A program made the position numbers and the translations under genes. From positions 392 to 23,620 of the forward strand of contig DGIP01000173.1 of the NCBI GenBank assembly GCA_002386405.1: a stretch of DNA of 23,229 bases, read 5' to 3'. The notes beneath the pieces are model-generated. The model did not search any database. It saw only the letters and a list, made by a program, of their open reading frames with translations, and was not told the DNA's origin. Shown piece after piece: positions 1 to 8,509 of this stretch. This DNA comes from Stenotrophomonas maltophilia (GTDB taxonomy: Bacteria > Pseudomonadota > Gammaproteobacteria > Xanthomonadales > Xanthomonadaceae). Numbering within the stretch: position 1 is the first letter of the stretch; every line of letters begins with the position of its first letter.

Positions 1-3
1 CGC

Positions 4-840
4 GTGAGCCCTGCCCGCCCACTGCCGTTGCCTGCAACGGCGGTGGGACTGGGGCTGCGCCGCGCCCTGCTCGATGACCTGGAACACGCACCGCCCGGCG
101 ATATCGATTTCCTCGAGTGCGCGCCGGAGAACTGGATCGGGCTGGGTGGCGTGATGGGCGAGCGCCTGCGCGGGCTAAGCGCGCGCCATCCCTTGACCTG
201 CCACGGGCTGTCGCTGTCGCTCGGCGGCAGCGCGCCACTGGACCTTGCGTTCATCGACCAGGTCGGGCGCTTCCTGGACGCACACGATGTCCGCCTCTAC
301 AGCGAACACCTGAGCTACTGCAGCGACGACGGCCACCTGTATGACCTGCTGCCGCTGCCGTTTACCGACGAAGCCATCCGCCACACCGCTGCCCGCATTG
401 CCCGGGTGCAGGACCGGCTGGGCCGGCGCATCGCGGTGGAGAATGTGTCTACCTACCTCACCCCGCATGCAGCGATGAGCGAACTGGACTTCACCACGGC
501 GGTGCTGCAGGAAGCCGACTGCAACCTGCTGCTGGACATCAACAATGTCTACGTCAACGCCATCAACCATCGCTTCGACCCCGTCGCGTACATCGACGGC
601 CTGCCTGCTGCACGCATCGTCTGCCTGCATGTTGCCGGGCACTACGATGAAGCCGATGACCTGAAAATAGATACCCATGGCAGCGCCGTGGTCGCGCCGG
701 TATGGGCGTTGCTGGAACATGCCTGCGCGCGTTTCGGGCCGCGCCCGGCCCTGCTCGAGCGCGACTTCAACCTGCCACCCTATGCCGAACTGCAGGCGGA
801 GCTGCGGCAGATCCGCAGCATCCTGGGTGCAGCAGCATGA
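4..840 (+). CDS. bufB: DUF692 / MNIO-family RiPP maturase (BufB/HvfB-like)
   Basis: The 278-aa product belongs to the DUF692 family, multinuclear non-heme iron oxidases (MNIO) with a TIM-barrel fold that modify cysteines of ribosomal precursor peptides. The family's metal-ligand pattern is visible: H67, E101-H102, E146 in AVENVS, D178 and N181 in LLLDINN, H209 and H213, D223-x-H225, and E252 in LLERD. It overlaps the next gene by ATGA and stands before DUF2063 and DoxX genes, the order of bufferin (bufABCD) and Gig/Hvf clusters, which make copper-binding peptides. In those clusters a small precursor gene (often DUF2282) comes first and would lie just outside the window. The GTG start is the first in-frame start seen and gives a normal family length, but an upstream start cannot be excluded. 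Family is secure; the copper role is inferred. Confidence 0.9.
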   Translation: MSPARPLPLPATAVGLGLRRALLDDLEHAPPGDIDFLECAPENWIGLGGVMGERLRGLSARHPLTCHGLSLSLGGSAPLDLAFIDQVGRFLDAHDVRLYSEHLSYCSDDGHLYDLLPLPFTDEAIRHTAARIARVQDRLGRRIAVENVSTYLTPHAAMSELDFTTAVLQEADCNLLLDINNVYVNAINHRFDPVAYIDGLPAARIVCLHVAGHYDEADDLKIDTHGSAVVAPVWALLEHACARFGPRPALLERDFNLPPYAELQAELRQIRSILGAAA

Positions 841-1592
841 GCGGCCTGCTGCGCGACCAGCAGTTTGCCCTGACCCGCCACCTGCGCGATCCCGTACATC
901 AACCGTCGCCTCCAGGCCTGGAGCCGCGACGGCTGCAGATCTATCGTGACCTGCTGTTCAACAACCTGCAGGCACTGCTGGGCAGCAGTTTCCCGGTGGT
1001 GCTGCAGGTACTGGACGACGCGGAGTGGCAGGCGCTGTGCCGGCGCTACTTCATCGAGCACCGCTGTGCGTCGCCCTTGTTCACCGAGGTCGCCGCCGAG
1101 TTCGTGCAGTGGCTGCAGCTGCAGGACACGCTGCCGCGCCCGTTCCTGGCCGAGCTGGCGCATTACGAATGGGTGGAACTGGCGCTGCAGTCGCGCGATG
1201 CGCTGCCGCTCGATCCGTGCGGTGAGGATGCCGATGCATGGCATGGCACAGTGCAGCGTTCCCCCCTGGCGTTGCCGTTGGCCTATGCATGGCCGGTGCA
1301 GCAGATCGGCGCGGCCTTCCAGCCGGTGGATGCACCACCGGCGCCGACGTTCCTGCTGGCACGTCGGGGCGCCGACGGGCACATCGTGTTTTCCCAGCTC
1401 AGTCCCCTGGCGTGGCAGCTGCTGCAACAGATGGACGCGGACCCACCCCGCAGCGGAGCCGCGCACCTGCGGCAGCTGGCCGCCGCGAACGGCCTGGACC
1501 CGTGCGACCTGGAACCGCCGGGGCGGGCACTGCTGGCGCAGTTGCTCTCCACGGGCGTGATCGGGCTCGCCCACCGCCCGACCGGCGGCTGA
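837..1592 (+). CDS. bufC: DUF2063 putative DNA-binding-domain protein, MNIO partner (BufC/HvfC-like)
   Basis: The 251-aa product has a DUF2063-type N-terminus: residues roughly 1-100 carry [15 protein letters not shown] and a [20 protein letters not shown] segment, and the C-terminal half carries a [14 protein letters not shown] helix. Pfam calls the domain putative DNA-binding. In characterised MNIO systems this protein instead partners the DUF692 enzyme and presents the precursor peptide. The ATG at 837 overlaps the bufB stop (ATGA), which implies translational coupling and decides the start; the frame is open further upstream but that would run through bufB. No signal peptide or membrane segment is visible, so it should act in the cytoplasm with BufB. 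It is separated from the DoxX-like gene by 75 bases. Confidence 0.85.
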   Translation: MSGLLRDQQFALTRHLRDPVHQPSPPGLEPRRLQIYRDLLFNNLQALLGSSFPVVLQVLDDAEWQALCRRYFIEHRCASPLFTEVAAEFVQWLQLQDTLPRPFLAELAHYEWVELALQSRDALPLDPCGEDADAWHGTVQRSPLALPLAYAWPVQQIGAAFQPVDAPPAPTFLLARRGADGHIVFSQLSPLAWQLLQQMDADPPRSGAAHLRQLAAANGLDPCDLEPPGRALLAQLLSTGVIGLAHRPTGG

Positions 1593-1639
1593 ACCACGCC
1601 GCCGGCACCCGCATCGCTCCCCGCGCGACGACCCTCTTC

Positions 1640-1653
1640 AAGGGACTTCCCTT
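1640..1653. promoter_or_regulatory. Short inverted repeat ahead of the DoxX-like gene
   Basis: AAGGGA-CT-TCCCTT is a 6-bp perfect inverted repeat with a 2-bp centre. It lies in the 75-base gap between bufC and the DoxX-like gene, 15 bases before the start codon. It could be a protein-binding site. The two-base centre is too short for a hairpin loop, and chance occurrence is quite possible. Confidence 0.2.
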
Positions 1654-1667
1654 TCCAGGCCGTCCCC

Positions 1668-2327
1668 ATGCATCTCCGCCGCTTCCCTGCCTCCACCCTG
1701 CGCTCCCGCCTCGATGGCCTGGGCGCCTGGCTTGCCCCGCTGGGACTGCGCATCCTGCTGGCCTGGGAATACCTGGAATCCGGGCTGGAAAAATGGCGGG
1801 GGGTGAACTGGTTCGACACCCTCCAGGCGCACTTCCCGCTGCCACTTCGCTGGCTGCCGGCCGAGTTCAACTGGCAGGCAGCGACCTGGATCGAACTCAT
1901 CGGCGGCATCTGCCTGCTGCTGGGCGTGGCCACCCGGGCCACGGCCGCGCTGCTGATCGGGTTGACCGCAGTGGCGACCGCGGCCGTGCACTGGCCGGCG
2001 CAGTGGGATTCGCTCGCCACGCTGGCGCAGGGCTATGCGATCAGCGACCAGGGCCAGGGCAACTTCAAGCTGCCGCTCTTGTTCATCGCCATGCTGCTGC
2101 CGCTGCTGCTGCAGGGCGCCGGGCGGTTGAGCGTGGATGGCTGGCTGGCCCGGGCACCGGATGGCCGCGCGGATGCACTGGCATGGGGCGGATTGGCGAT
2201 GGCTGCGGCCTGGCCGCTGGGCTGGCTGCTGCCGGGACCGGCGCTGTTGCTGGCCGTGCTGGGCGCGGCCTTGCTGGGCGTGGCGGTCTGGCAGCGCCAC
2301 CACGGGGCGGCCAGGTCGCTCTGCTAA
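1668..2327 (+). CDS. DoxX-family membrane protein of MNIO RiPP cluster (BufD/HvfX/GigT-like)
   Basis: This 219-aa inner-membrane protein has about four to six hydrophobic segments: residues near 22-34, 85-100, 105-120, 140-156, then two more in the C-terminal third. The [15 protein letters not shown] stretch followed by an ELIGG motif is typical of DoxX-like proteins found in bufferin, HvfX and Gig operons. There it is thought to be the membrane partner, possibly for export or electron transfer; the exact role is not settled. The ATG at 1668 has only a weak Shine-Dalgarno (AGG 8 bases upstream). RNase T starts 9 bases after the stop, so read-through into rnt is possible. The family is clear; a function in copper handling is inferred from the two preceding genes. 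Confidence 0.8.
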   Translation: MHLRRFPASTLRSRLDGLGAWLAPLGLRILLAWEYLESGLEKWRGVNWFDTLQAHFPLPLRWLPAEFNWQAATWIELIGGICLLLGVATRATAALLIGLTAVATAAVHWPAQWDSLATLAQGYAISDQGQGNFKLPLLFIAMLLPLLLQGAGRLSVDGWLARAPDGRADALAWGGLAMAAAWPLGWLLPGPALLLAVLGAALLGVAVWQRHHGAARSLC

Positions 2328-2330
2328 ACT
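2325..2330 (+). promoter_or_regulatory. Candidate -10 element of rnt (leaderless transcript)
   Basis: TGCTAAACT contains an extended -10 (TGn followed by TAAACT) whose last base is only 6 nt from the rnt ATG at 2337. No Shine-Dalgarno lies between. Transcription from it would start at or next to the AUG. No convincing -35 is seen. Leaderless mRNAs are known to be common in xanthomonads. Confidence 0.4.
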
Positions 2331-2336
2331 TCGTGC

Positions 2337-2999
2337 ATGACTCAAGACCTCCCCCAGACCGCCGGCGCGCCGGTGGCCGCTGAAGACATGCCCTCTGCCG
2401 CCCAGCGCATGATGGCGACCCGCTTCCGTGGCTTCCTGCCGGTGGTGGTGGATGTGGAAACCGGCGGCTTCGACAGCCAGCGCCATGCGCTGCTGGAGAT
2501 CGCCGCAGTGCCGATCGAGATGGACGACAACGGCCTGCTCTATCCGGGCCAGACCGCCAGCGCCCACGTGGTGCCGGCCGAAGGGCTGGACATCGACCCG
2601 AAGTCGCTGGAGATCACCGGCATCATCCTCGACCACCCGTTCCGGCTGGCCAAGGCGGAAAAGGACGCGCTGGACCACATCTTCGCGCCCGTGCGCGCGG
2701 CGGTGAAGAAGTACGGCTGCCAGCGCGCGATCCTGGTCGGCCACAACGCGCACTTCGACCTGGGCTTCATCAATGCCGCGGTGAACCGGGTCGGGCACAA
2801 GCGCAACCCGTTCCACCCCTTCAGCGTGTTCGACACGGTGACCATGGCCGGTATCGCCTATGGCCAGACCGTGCTGGCGCGGGCAGCCACGGCTGCCGGG
2901 CTGGGCTGGGATGCGGACGAAGCGCACAGCGCGGTGTATGACACCGAGCAGACGGCAAAGCTGTTCTGCAAGATCGCCAATGCGTGGCCGCGCCCTTGA
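2337..2999 (+). CDS. rnt: Ribonuclease T (DEDDh 3'-5' exoribonuclease)
   Basis: RNase T trims the 3' ends of tRNA, 5S rRNA and other stable RNAs one nucleotide at a time and turns over tRNA CCA ends, working as a cytosolic homodimer. The 220-aa product shows the complete DEDDh catalytic set: D39 and E41 in [10 protein letters not shown]141 in GHNAHFD, and H197 and D202 in HSAVYDTEQ. The length is normal for the family, with an N-terminal extension of about 20 residues before MMATRFRGF. It starts 9 bases after the DoxX-like gene, but lacks a Shine-Dalgarno and has a -10-like box immediately upstream, so independent leaderless transcription is likely. It converges with the diguanylate cyclase gene, 59 bases apart, with no strong terminator between. 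Confidence 0.95.
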   Translation: MTQDLPQTAGAPVAAEDMPSAAQRMMATRFRGFLPVVVDVETGGFDSQRHALLEIAAVPIEMDDNGLLYPGQTASAHVVPAEGLDIDPKSLEITGIILDHPFRLAKAEKDALDHIFAPVRAAVKKYGCQRAILVGHNAHFDLGFINAAVNRVGHKRNPFHPFSVFDTVTMAGIAYGQTVLARAATAAGLGWDADEAHSAVYDTEQTAKLFCKIANAWPRP

Positions 3000-3058
3000 T
3001 GTGACATTGCGTGGGACACGCATGGCCTGTCGCTACGCGGTGCCCGGCGCCTCGGATA

Positions 3059-6000
3059 TCAACCGATCGCCGTTCGGTCGCGGCCTTCGCTCTTGGCGCG
3101 GTACAGGGCGCGGTCGGCGCGCTGGTAGAGCAGCATCGGGGTGCGATCCCCGGCTTCCAGTTCGACCAGCCCGGCGCTGAAGGTCACCTGCAGGCCCGGC
3201 ACGCCGGCCCAGTCCGGGTGGTCATGGAACAGCCCGCGCAGGCGCGCGCAGACCTGCGCCGCTTCGGCCAGGCGGGTGTCGTTGAGCAGCAGCGTGAATT
3301 CCTCACCGCCGGTGCGCGCGGGCATGTCCGAATCGCGGCAGGCCGAGGCGATCACCCGCGCCACTTCGGTCAGTACCACGTCGCCCACGCTGTGGCTGTG
3401 CTGGTCGTTCACTTCCTTGAAGTGGTCGATGTCCAGCACCACCAGGCACAGCGGGTGGCCGCTGCGCTGCGAGCGGGCGAAATCGCGCGCCAGTGCTTCG
3501 TCGAACGCGCGGCGGTTGGGCAGCCCGGTCAGCGCATCCTCGCGCGCCTGGCGCTCGAACTGTTCGGCCTGCACTGCCAGGCGCGCGGCCAGCTGGGTCT
3601 TCTCTTCGTTCAACGCCTGCAGGCTGGCGGTCTGTGCCTTGAGGTCGCGGGTGGCGGCATCGACCTTGCGCGCCAGGCGGACATTGCTGGCCTTGTAGCG
3701 CTTGATCAGGTAGCGGTACAGCGCCACCAGCCCGGCCAGCAGCAGCAGGCCGCAGATGAACTGCACGCTGCGCCGCTGCCACAGGAACGGTTCCACCGTG
3801 AACGACCACACTGCCTCGCTGTCGCCCCAGGTACCGCCCGGGTGGGCCGCGGATACATGAAGGGTGTAATCGCCCGGCGGCAGGCCGATGAATTCCACGC
3901 TGCGCTGCTGGCCGCGCTCGATCCACGCGCTGTCCAGGCCCTCCAGCCGGGTGCGGTAGCGGATGCGTTCGGACATCAGGTAGCTCAGGCCAACGTAGCT
4001 GATGCTGAGCCGGCGCCCGCCCGGCAGCGTGTTGTGGTTGGCGCCCTGCCAGTGCAGCGGCACGCCATCGACCAGCACCGTTTCAATCGCCGCCGGCGGC
4101 GCCAGGCGTTCGCGGAAGCGCTGCAGACGCAGCGGGTCCACCGTGCTCAGGCCACCGGCGGTGACCACCCAGAACGTGCCGTCCTGGCGCAGGATCGCCG
4201 ACGGACCGGAGCTGCCGTTGGCCTGCGAATTGGCCATGCCGTCGATTTCGTTGTAGTGCTCGACCTCGATCCTGCGCGTGCGCCCGTCGGCCACGTCGGC
4301 CACGTCGTTGAGCATGGCCATGTCGGTGCGCAGCACGCCACGGTTGCTGCTGATCCAGACGTTGCCGACCCGGTCCGGGACCAGCTGGAACACGGTATCG
4401 ACCGGCATGCCCTGCTCCAGCCCGACCCGTGACAGCGTGCGGTCCTGGTACCGGTACAGGCCACGGTCGCTGCTGATCCACATCGCATCGCCGATCTGCT
4501 GGAAACCGAACACACTGCGGCCGCCGCCCAGCGGCGCCAGGTCGATGCGCTGCACATGGTCGCCGCGCAGCACGCTGATGCCTTCGATGGTGCCCACCCA
4601 CAAATCGCCTTCGGCGTCGTGGGCCAGCGCGGTGACCAGCCCGGTCGGCATGCCCGGCACGGTCGGCACCGTCACCCCATTGGCGTCGAGCCGGGCCACG
4701 CCCTTCTGGGTCCCGGCCCATACCGCGCCCTCGCGGTCCACGCTCATCGCGCGGATGTTGCCGCCCGGCAGGCCGTCTTCGGCACCGTAGCTGCGCAGCA
4801 TGTGGCCCTGCCCGTCCAGGCGCAGGATGCCGTCACCAAAGGTACCCACCCACAATCCGCCCGCATGATCCTGGGCCAGGCTCAGCACCGAAGGGGTCTT
4901 GCCGCCGCGGTTGCGCAGCGGCACCGGGTGGAACACGCCCTGTGCATCGCGCCGGTCCAGCCCGCTGGCGCTGCCCACCCACAATTGGCGGTCACGGTCT
5001 TCCAGCACGGTGCGCACGTAATCGCCGCTGAGCCCGTCACGTTCGGTGAAACTGCTGAACAGCGTTTCGCGCAGCCGGTACAGGCCGCCGTTGGCGCCGA
5101 CCCAGATGCTGCCTTCGGCGTCTTCGCGCAGGCTCACCACCCTGCCGCCGGGCAGCGAGAGCCCGGCCGGAAGCCGCTCCAATCCGTGCCGCGACAGGCG
5201 CAGCAGGCCCTGGTTTTCGGTACCCAGCCACAGGTCGCCGTGGCGGTCCTGCAGCATCGAGGTGATGTGCATGCCCGGGGCCAGGCGGTGCTGCAACTGC
5301 GGCATTCCATCGAGCATGCGGTAGATGCGCTCGCCGGCTACGATCCACAGCACGCCGTCGGGGGCACGGTAGGGCCACACCAGGCCGCGGCCCAGCCCGT
5401 AACTCTCTGGTGCGCGGCGCAGCACCCCGTCGGTGCCGCGCACCACCAGGCCGTCCAGCGTGCCCACCCAGACCCGGTCCTGCGCATCCACCACCAGCTT
5501 GGTGAAGCTCATCGCCATCGGCACGTCGGCCGGCGGCTTCTGGTACTCGAAGTGGCCTTCGCGGGTCACGCTGCCGATGCCGTTGCCCTCGTACAGCAGC
5601 CACAGCCGGCCATGGCTGTCCATCTGCATGGCCTGGATCAGCACCTGCGGTGCCGGCGGCTGGTGCGCGAACACCTGCCAGCGGCCGTCGGCGCTGCGCC
5701 GGGTGACGTTGCCGCGCGAATCGCTGATCCACAGGCCGCCCTCGCGGTCGACGAACAGCGCGCCCACGCCGTTGTCGCGCAGGCCCGGGCGGGTGCTGCG
5801 GTCGAACACGGTGAAGTCCAGCCCGTTGTAGCGCACCAGCCCTTCCCAGGTGGCGAACCACAGGTGGCCCTCCGGGGTCTGCGCGATGTCACGCAGCGAG
5901 TTGTGCGGCAGGCCATTGCGCGAGGTCCACACGTCGATGGCGTAGTCGCGCAGCGGCGGCGGCCCATCCTGCGCGGCCGATGTGACCGGCACGCCGAACA

Positions 6001-6094
6001 GCAGGCACAGCAACACAAGCGCCAGGAACAGGCGCTGCACGGTCACTACTGCTTGTACCGGCCGCCACCGGTTCCCGCCTCCCCCTTGGCTCAT
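3059..6094 (-). CDS. Membrane diguanylate cyclase with periplasmic two-component-regulator propeller
   Basis: The 1011-aa product probably makes the second messenger c-di-GMP in response to an envelope signal. Order of parts: hydrophobic signal or anchor segment (about 20-40); about twelve Reg_prop propeller repeats of the type LWVGTxxGLxRL (about 50-640); a Y_Y_Y domain (about 680-765, ending GLPPGDYTLHV); a transmembrane helix (about 776-796); a coiled-coil linker (about 800-850); a GGDEF domain (about 853-1011). The active site is intact: GGEEF at 929-933, metal Asp in LDIDHF, and an inhibitory RxxD site (RDSD, 920-923) five residues before it. A GTG start at 6046 would give a cleaner signal peptide and is an alternative. 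It follows the histidine-kinase gene in the same direction after 151 bases. Confidence 0.9.
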   Translation of the reverse strand: MSQGGGGNRWRPVQAVVTVQRLFLALVLLCLLFGVPVTSAAQDGPPPLRDYAIDVWTSRNGLPHNSLRDIAQTPEGHLWFATWEGLVRYNGLDFTVFDRSTRPGLRDNGVGALFVDREGGLWISDSRGNVTRRSADGRWQVFAHQPPAPQVLIQAMQMDSHGRLWLLYEGNGIGSVTREGHFEYQKPPADVPMAMSFTKLVVDAQDRVWVGTLDGLVVRGTDGVLRRAPESYGLGRGLVWPYRAPDGVLWIVAGERIYRMLDGMPQLQHRLAPGMHITSMLQDRHGDLWLGTENQGLLRLSRHGLERLPAGLSLPGGRVVSLREDAEGSIWVGANGGLYRLRETLFSSFTERDGLSGDYVRTVLEDRDRQLWVGSASGLDRRDAQGVFHPVPLRNRGGKTPSVLSLAQDHAGGLWVGTFGDGILRLDGQGHMLRSYGAEDGLPGGNIRAMSVDREGAVWAGTQKGVARLDANGVTVPTVPGMPTGLVTALAHDAEGDLWVGTIEGISVLRGDHVQRIDLAPLGGGRSVFGFQQIGDAMWISSDRGLYRYQDRTLSRVGLEQGMPVDTVFQLVPDRVGNVWISSNRGVLRTDMAMLNDVADVADGRTRRIEVEHYNEIDGMANSQANGSSGPSAILRQDGTFWVVTAGGLSTVDPLRLQRFRERLAPPAAIETVLVDGVPLHWQGANHNTLPGGRRLSISYVGLSYLMSERIRYRTRLEGLDSAWIERGQQRSVEFIGLPPGDYTLHVSAAHPGGTWGDSEAVWSFTVEPFLWQRRSVQFICGLLLLAGLVALYRYLIKRYKASNVRLARKVDAATRDLKAQTASLQALNEEKTQLAARLAVQAEQFERQAREDALTGLPNRRAFDEALARDFARSQRSGHPLCLVVLDIDHFKEVNDQHSHSVGDVVLTEVARVIASACRDSDMPARTGGEEFTLLLNDTRLAEAAQVCARLRGLFHDHPDWAGVPGLQVTFSAGLVELEAGDRTPMLLYQRADRALYRAKSEGRDRTAIG

Positions 6095-6207
6095 CCGTCA
6101 GGATCCGCCGGGGGCGCGGGAATGGCACGGCGCGGACAGCGCGGCGCCGGGGTGGAAACCAGCCAGATCGGGCGCACTCATGCGGCGAATACGGGCGGGG
6201 GATGCCC

Positions 6208-6236
6208 ATAGTAGGCAAAACCGCGCCCGTTTGCCT
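6208..6236 (-). promoter_or_regulatory. Inverted repeat next to a TACTAT -10-like box upstream of the diguanylate cyclase
   Basis: On the minus strand TACTAT (6213-6208) resembles a -10 element for the diguanylate cyclase gene. Immediately upstream lies an inverted repeat AGGCAAA...TTTGCCT (arms 6230-6236 and 6213-6219, 10-base centre), covering the spacer/-35 region. It could be an operator or, alternatively, a weak terminator after the histidine-kinase gene; there is no U-tract. This is the only structure I see in the 151-base gap. Confidence 0.3.
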
Positions 6237-6245
6237 CCCGTGGAC

Positions 6246-7655
6246 TCAGCCGGCGCGGGGGGCCGGCGGGCGCGGTGGCGCCGGCCAGTGCACGATGGCC
6301 TCCAGCCCGCCCTGCGGATGGTTGCGCAGGTGCAGGGTGGCGCCGTCCTTCTCGGCCAGCGCGCGGGCGATGGTCAGCCCCAGCCCGGCCCCACCGGTAG
6401 CCCGCGAGCGCGAGGTTTCCAGGCGCACGAACGGGTCGAACACGGTTTCCAGCTCGTCCTCGGCCAGGCCCGGGCCGCTGTCGCGCACCCGCACCACTAC
6501 CCCGTCCGTGCCCTGCTCGACCCGCACCTGGGCGGTGCCGCCATAGCTGAGCGCGTTGTCGACCAGGTTGGAGAACAGCCGGTGCATGGCCAGCGGGCGC
6601 AGCATCAGTACCGCGCCGCTGCCCTGCTCGAAGCGGGCATCGGCGCCGGCCTCGACCGCGTCCTCGACGATGCTTTCCAGCAGCGAATCCAGGTCCAGCG
6701 CGGCGCGTGGCTCGGCGCTCTCCGCGCTGCGGGCCAGTTCCAGGCCCTCGCGGATCAGCGCCTGCATCGCGCCCAGGTCGCCGATCAGGCGCTCGCGCAG
6801 GGCTTCGTCACTTACGTTTTCCAGCCGCAGCCGCAGCCGGGTCACCGGGGTCTGCAGGTCGTGGGTGATCGCCGCCAGCATCTGGGTGCGCTCGCCCAGC
6901 GTGCGCTGCAGGCGCTTCTGCATGGCGTTGAACGCTTCGGCGGCGCGGCGCACTTCCAGCGGCCCGGTCACCGGCAACGGCGCCCGCTGCAGGTCATCGC
7001 CCAGCTCGGCCGCGGCCGAAGCCAGCCGCTGCAGCGGCGCGCTGGCGATGCGCGCGACCACGTAGGCCAGCACGCCGATGGCCAGCACCAGCAGGGTGAG
7101 GAACAGCGGGTCGACCGCGAGGATGCCGTTGTGCGCGATGGCCGGCGATTCCAGTGCCAGCGAGAGCACGGTGCCGTCGCTGAGCGGGACCTGCACCGCG
7201 CGGCACTTGGGCGGGATGAAGGCCGGGTCGCGTTCGTGCGGCGGCCGGCGTCGCTGCTGCTGCGGAGGCGGCGGCAGCAGTTCCTGCGCCTTGGGCAGGC
7301 ACGAACGGAACGAGGTGAAATGCACGGTAGCGTGCCCGACCGGGCCCTGGCGGTCGTCGAGGATGCCCATCAGCGCCGAATCTTCGCGGCCCAGCCGCGC
7401 CCCTTCGGGCAGGCTGCGCACCGCCGGCCCGCCCACCGTCAGCAGCCGGTCGCGCAGCTCCGGGTCGCCGTCGAGCATGTTGACGAAACCCTGCAGGCGA
7501 TCGGCGATGCGGTTGAGGTTCTGCCGCTCGAATTCCTGCTGGCGCTTGGCGCTGGCCAGCATGGTGGCACCGATGGCGGCCACGCTCATGCCCAGCAGCA
7601 GGATCACGAACAGCCGACCGACCATCGAAGCGAAGAAGCGGCGCAGGCGCATCAT
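6246..7655 (-). CDS. Sensor histidine kinase (EnvZ-like architecture)
   Basis: This 469-aa inner-membrane sensor kinase partners the regulator encoded just upstream. Parts: TM1 (about 12-33), periplasmic sensor (about 34-180), TM2 (about 181-201), HAMP (about 202-255), HisKA dimerisation domain with phospho-acceptor H265 in ITHDLQTP, and a HATPase domain with N-box NLVDNALSYGG, G1 box DSGPGL and G2 box GGAGLGLTIA. All catalytic boxes are present. The periplasmic part holds an unusual proline/glutamine/arginine-rich stretch (about 126-149) flanked by C119 and C151, which could form a disulfide-closed loop. The start overlaps the regulator stop by 4 bp (ATGA), so both are translated together. 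Divergence from macABC suggests control of that pump; in S. maltophilia the corresponding pair has, as I recall, been called macRS. Confidence 0.93.
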   Translation of the reverse strand: MMRLRRFFASMVGRLFVILLLGMSVAAIGATMLASAKRQQEFERQNLNRIADRLQGFVNMLDGDPELRDRLLTVGGPAVRSLPEGARLGREDSALMGILDDRQGPVGHATVHFTSFRSCLPKAQELLPPPPQQQRRRPPHERDPAFIPPKCRAVQVPLSDGTVLSLALESPAIAHNGILAVDPLFLTLLVLAIGVLAYVVARIASAPLQRLASAAAELGDDLQRAPLPVTGPLEVRRAAEAFNAMQKRLQRTLGERTQMLAAITHDLQTPVTRLRLRLENVSDEALRERLIGDLGAMQALIREGLELARSAESAEPRAALDLDSLLESIVEDAVEAGADARFEQGSGAVLMLRPLAMHRLFSNLVDNALSYGGTAQVRVEQGTDGVVVRVRDSGPGLAEDELETVFDPFVRLETSRSRATGGAGLGLTIARALAEKDGATLHLRNHPQGGLEAIVHWPAPPRPPAPRAG

Positions 7656-8380
7656 TCCAGGGTGACCGCCGTGGCCAGCACGTACCCTTCGTTGCGCACG
7701 GTCTTGATCAGGCCGTCGCTGCCGCCGTCATCGGCGAGCTTGTTGCGCAGGCGGCTGACCTGCAGGTCGATCGCGCGGTCCTGCGATTCGTAGCTGCGGC
7801 CGCTGCTCAGCGATACCAGCTGCTCGCGCGAGAGCACCTTGTTGGCATGCCCGACGAACACGCGCAGCAGCCGGAATTCGGCACCGGACAGCACCACCAC
7901 GCGCCCATCCGGGTCGACCAGGTGGCGATGCTCCAGGTCGAAGATCCAGTGCGAGAAGCGTGCCCGGCGTATCGCCAGCGGTTCCAGGTTGGCCGGCAGC
8001 GCCTCGGTCCGGCGCAGCACGTTGCGGATGCGCGCGAGCAGTTCGCGCGGTTCGAACGGCTTGCCCAGGTAATCGTCGGCGCCCATTTCCAGGCCCAGCA
8101 CGCGGTCGATCGGCTCACTGCGCGCAGTGAGCATGATCACCGGCGTGCTTGAACGCGCGCGCAGGTCGCGGCACAGGGTCAGGCCATCTTCGCGCGGCAG
8201 GTTGAGGTCGAGCACGATCAGGTCCACGTGCTCGCGTTCCAGCACCTGGCGCATGCCCTGGCCATCGCTGGCAGTGCTGACCTGGTAGCCGGCACGACCG
8301 AGCTGTTCGGCCAGCAGCTGGCGGATGTCATTGTCGTCATCGACGATCAGCAGGCGTTGCATCGTAGTGGTGTTCTCCAT
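7652..8380 (-). CDS. OmpR/PhoB-family response regulator
   Basis: The 242-aa product has a receiver domain (about 8-120) with acidic pocket D14-D15, phospho-acceptor D58 in LIVLDLNLP, T85 and K107 in GKPFEP. A winged-helix DNA-binding domain follows (about 140-238), with the typical LSGAEFRLL and RAIDLQVSRLRNKL stretches and the C-terminal wing ending GYVLAT. It should bind tandem direct repeats when phosphorylated by the kinase encoded next. The ATG at 8380 is preceded by AGGGG 11 bases away; an ATG six codons later (MQRLLIVDDD) is an alternative start. The gene is transcribed away from macABC, with 200 bases between the start codons. Target genes are inferred from position only. Confidence 0.94.
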   Translation of the reverse strand: MENTTTMQRLLIVDDDNDIRQLLAEQLGRAGYQVSTASDGQGMRQVLEREHVDLIVLDLNLPREDGLTLCRDLRARSSTPVIMLTARSEPIDRVLGLEMGADDYLGKPFEPRELLARIRNVLRRTEALPANLEPLAIRRARFSHWIFDLEHRHLVDPDGRVVVLSGAEFRLLRVFVGHANKVLSREQLVSLSSGRSYESQDRAIDLQVSRLRNKLADDGGSDGLIKTVRNEGYVLATAVTLE

Positions 8381-8424
8381 GCGGCGATGATCCCCTGTCG
8401 GGAGCTGAACCGCATCCTCTGGTT

Positions 8425-8434
8425 TGCGTACGCA
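8425..8434. promoter_or_regulatory. Palindrome in the regulator-macA divergent region
   Basis: TGCGTACGCA is a perfect 10-bp palindrome 45 bases upstream of the response-regulator start, in the shared control region. It could be an operator for the regulator gene. It is short enough to occur by chance. Confidence 0.2.
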
Positions 8435-8484
8435 TGTTTCAAGGCATGCACACGATACAGAAGGACACGTCGGACCGGGGCGTG

Positions 8485-8499
8485 GTTACGTCCTGTTAC
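8485..8499 (+). promoter_or_regulatory. Candidate OmpR-type operator upstream of macA
   Basis: GTTAC-GTCCT-GTTAC is a direct repeat with 10-bp periodicity, the phasing with which OmpR/PhoB-family dimers bind. It ends 10 bases before the -35 of the candidate macA promoter, a usual position for an activator site. The divergent regulator is of this family. Confidence 0.4.
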
Positions 8500-8509
8500 A
8501 TGCCGTGCG

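Noticed and set aside
3008..3022. TGCGTG-GGA-CACGCA hairpin between rnt and the diguanylate cyclase gene
   Set aside because: A 6-bp stem without U-tract is too weak to call a terminator in GC-rich DNA.
8113..8132. Perfect 20-bp palindrome (centre CGCG) inside the response-regulator gene
   Set aside because: It encodes the conserved MLTARSEP region of the receiver domain, so codon and family constraints explain the sequence; no regulatory reason to prefer another reading.
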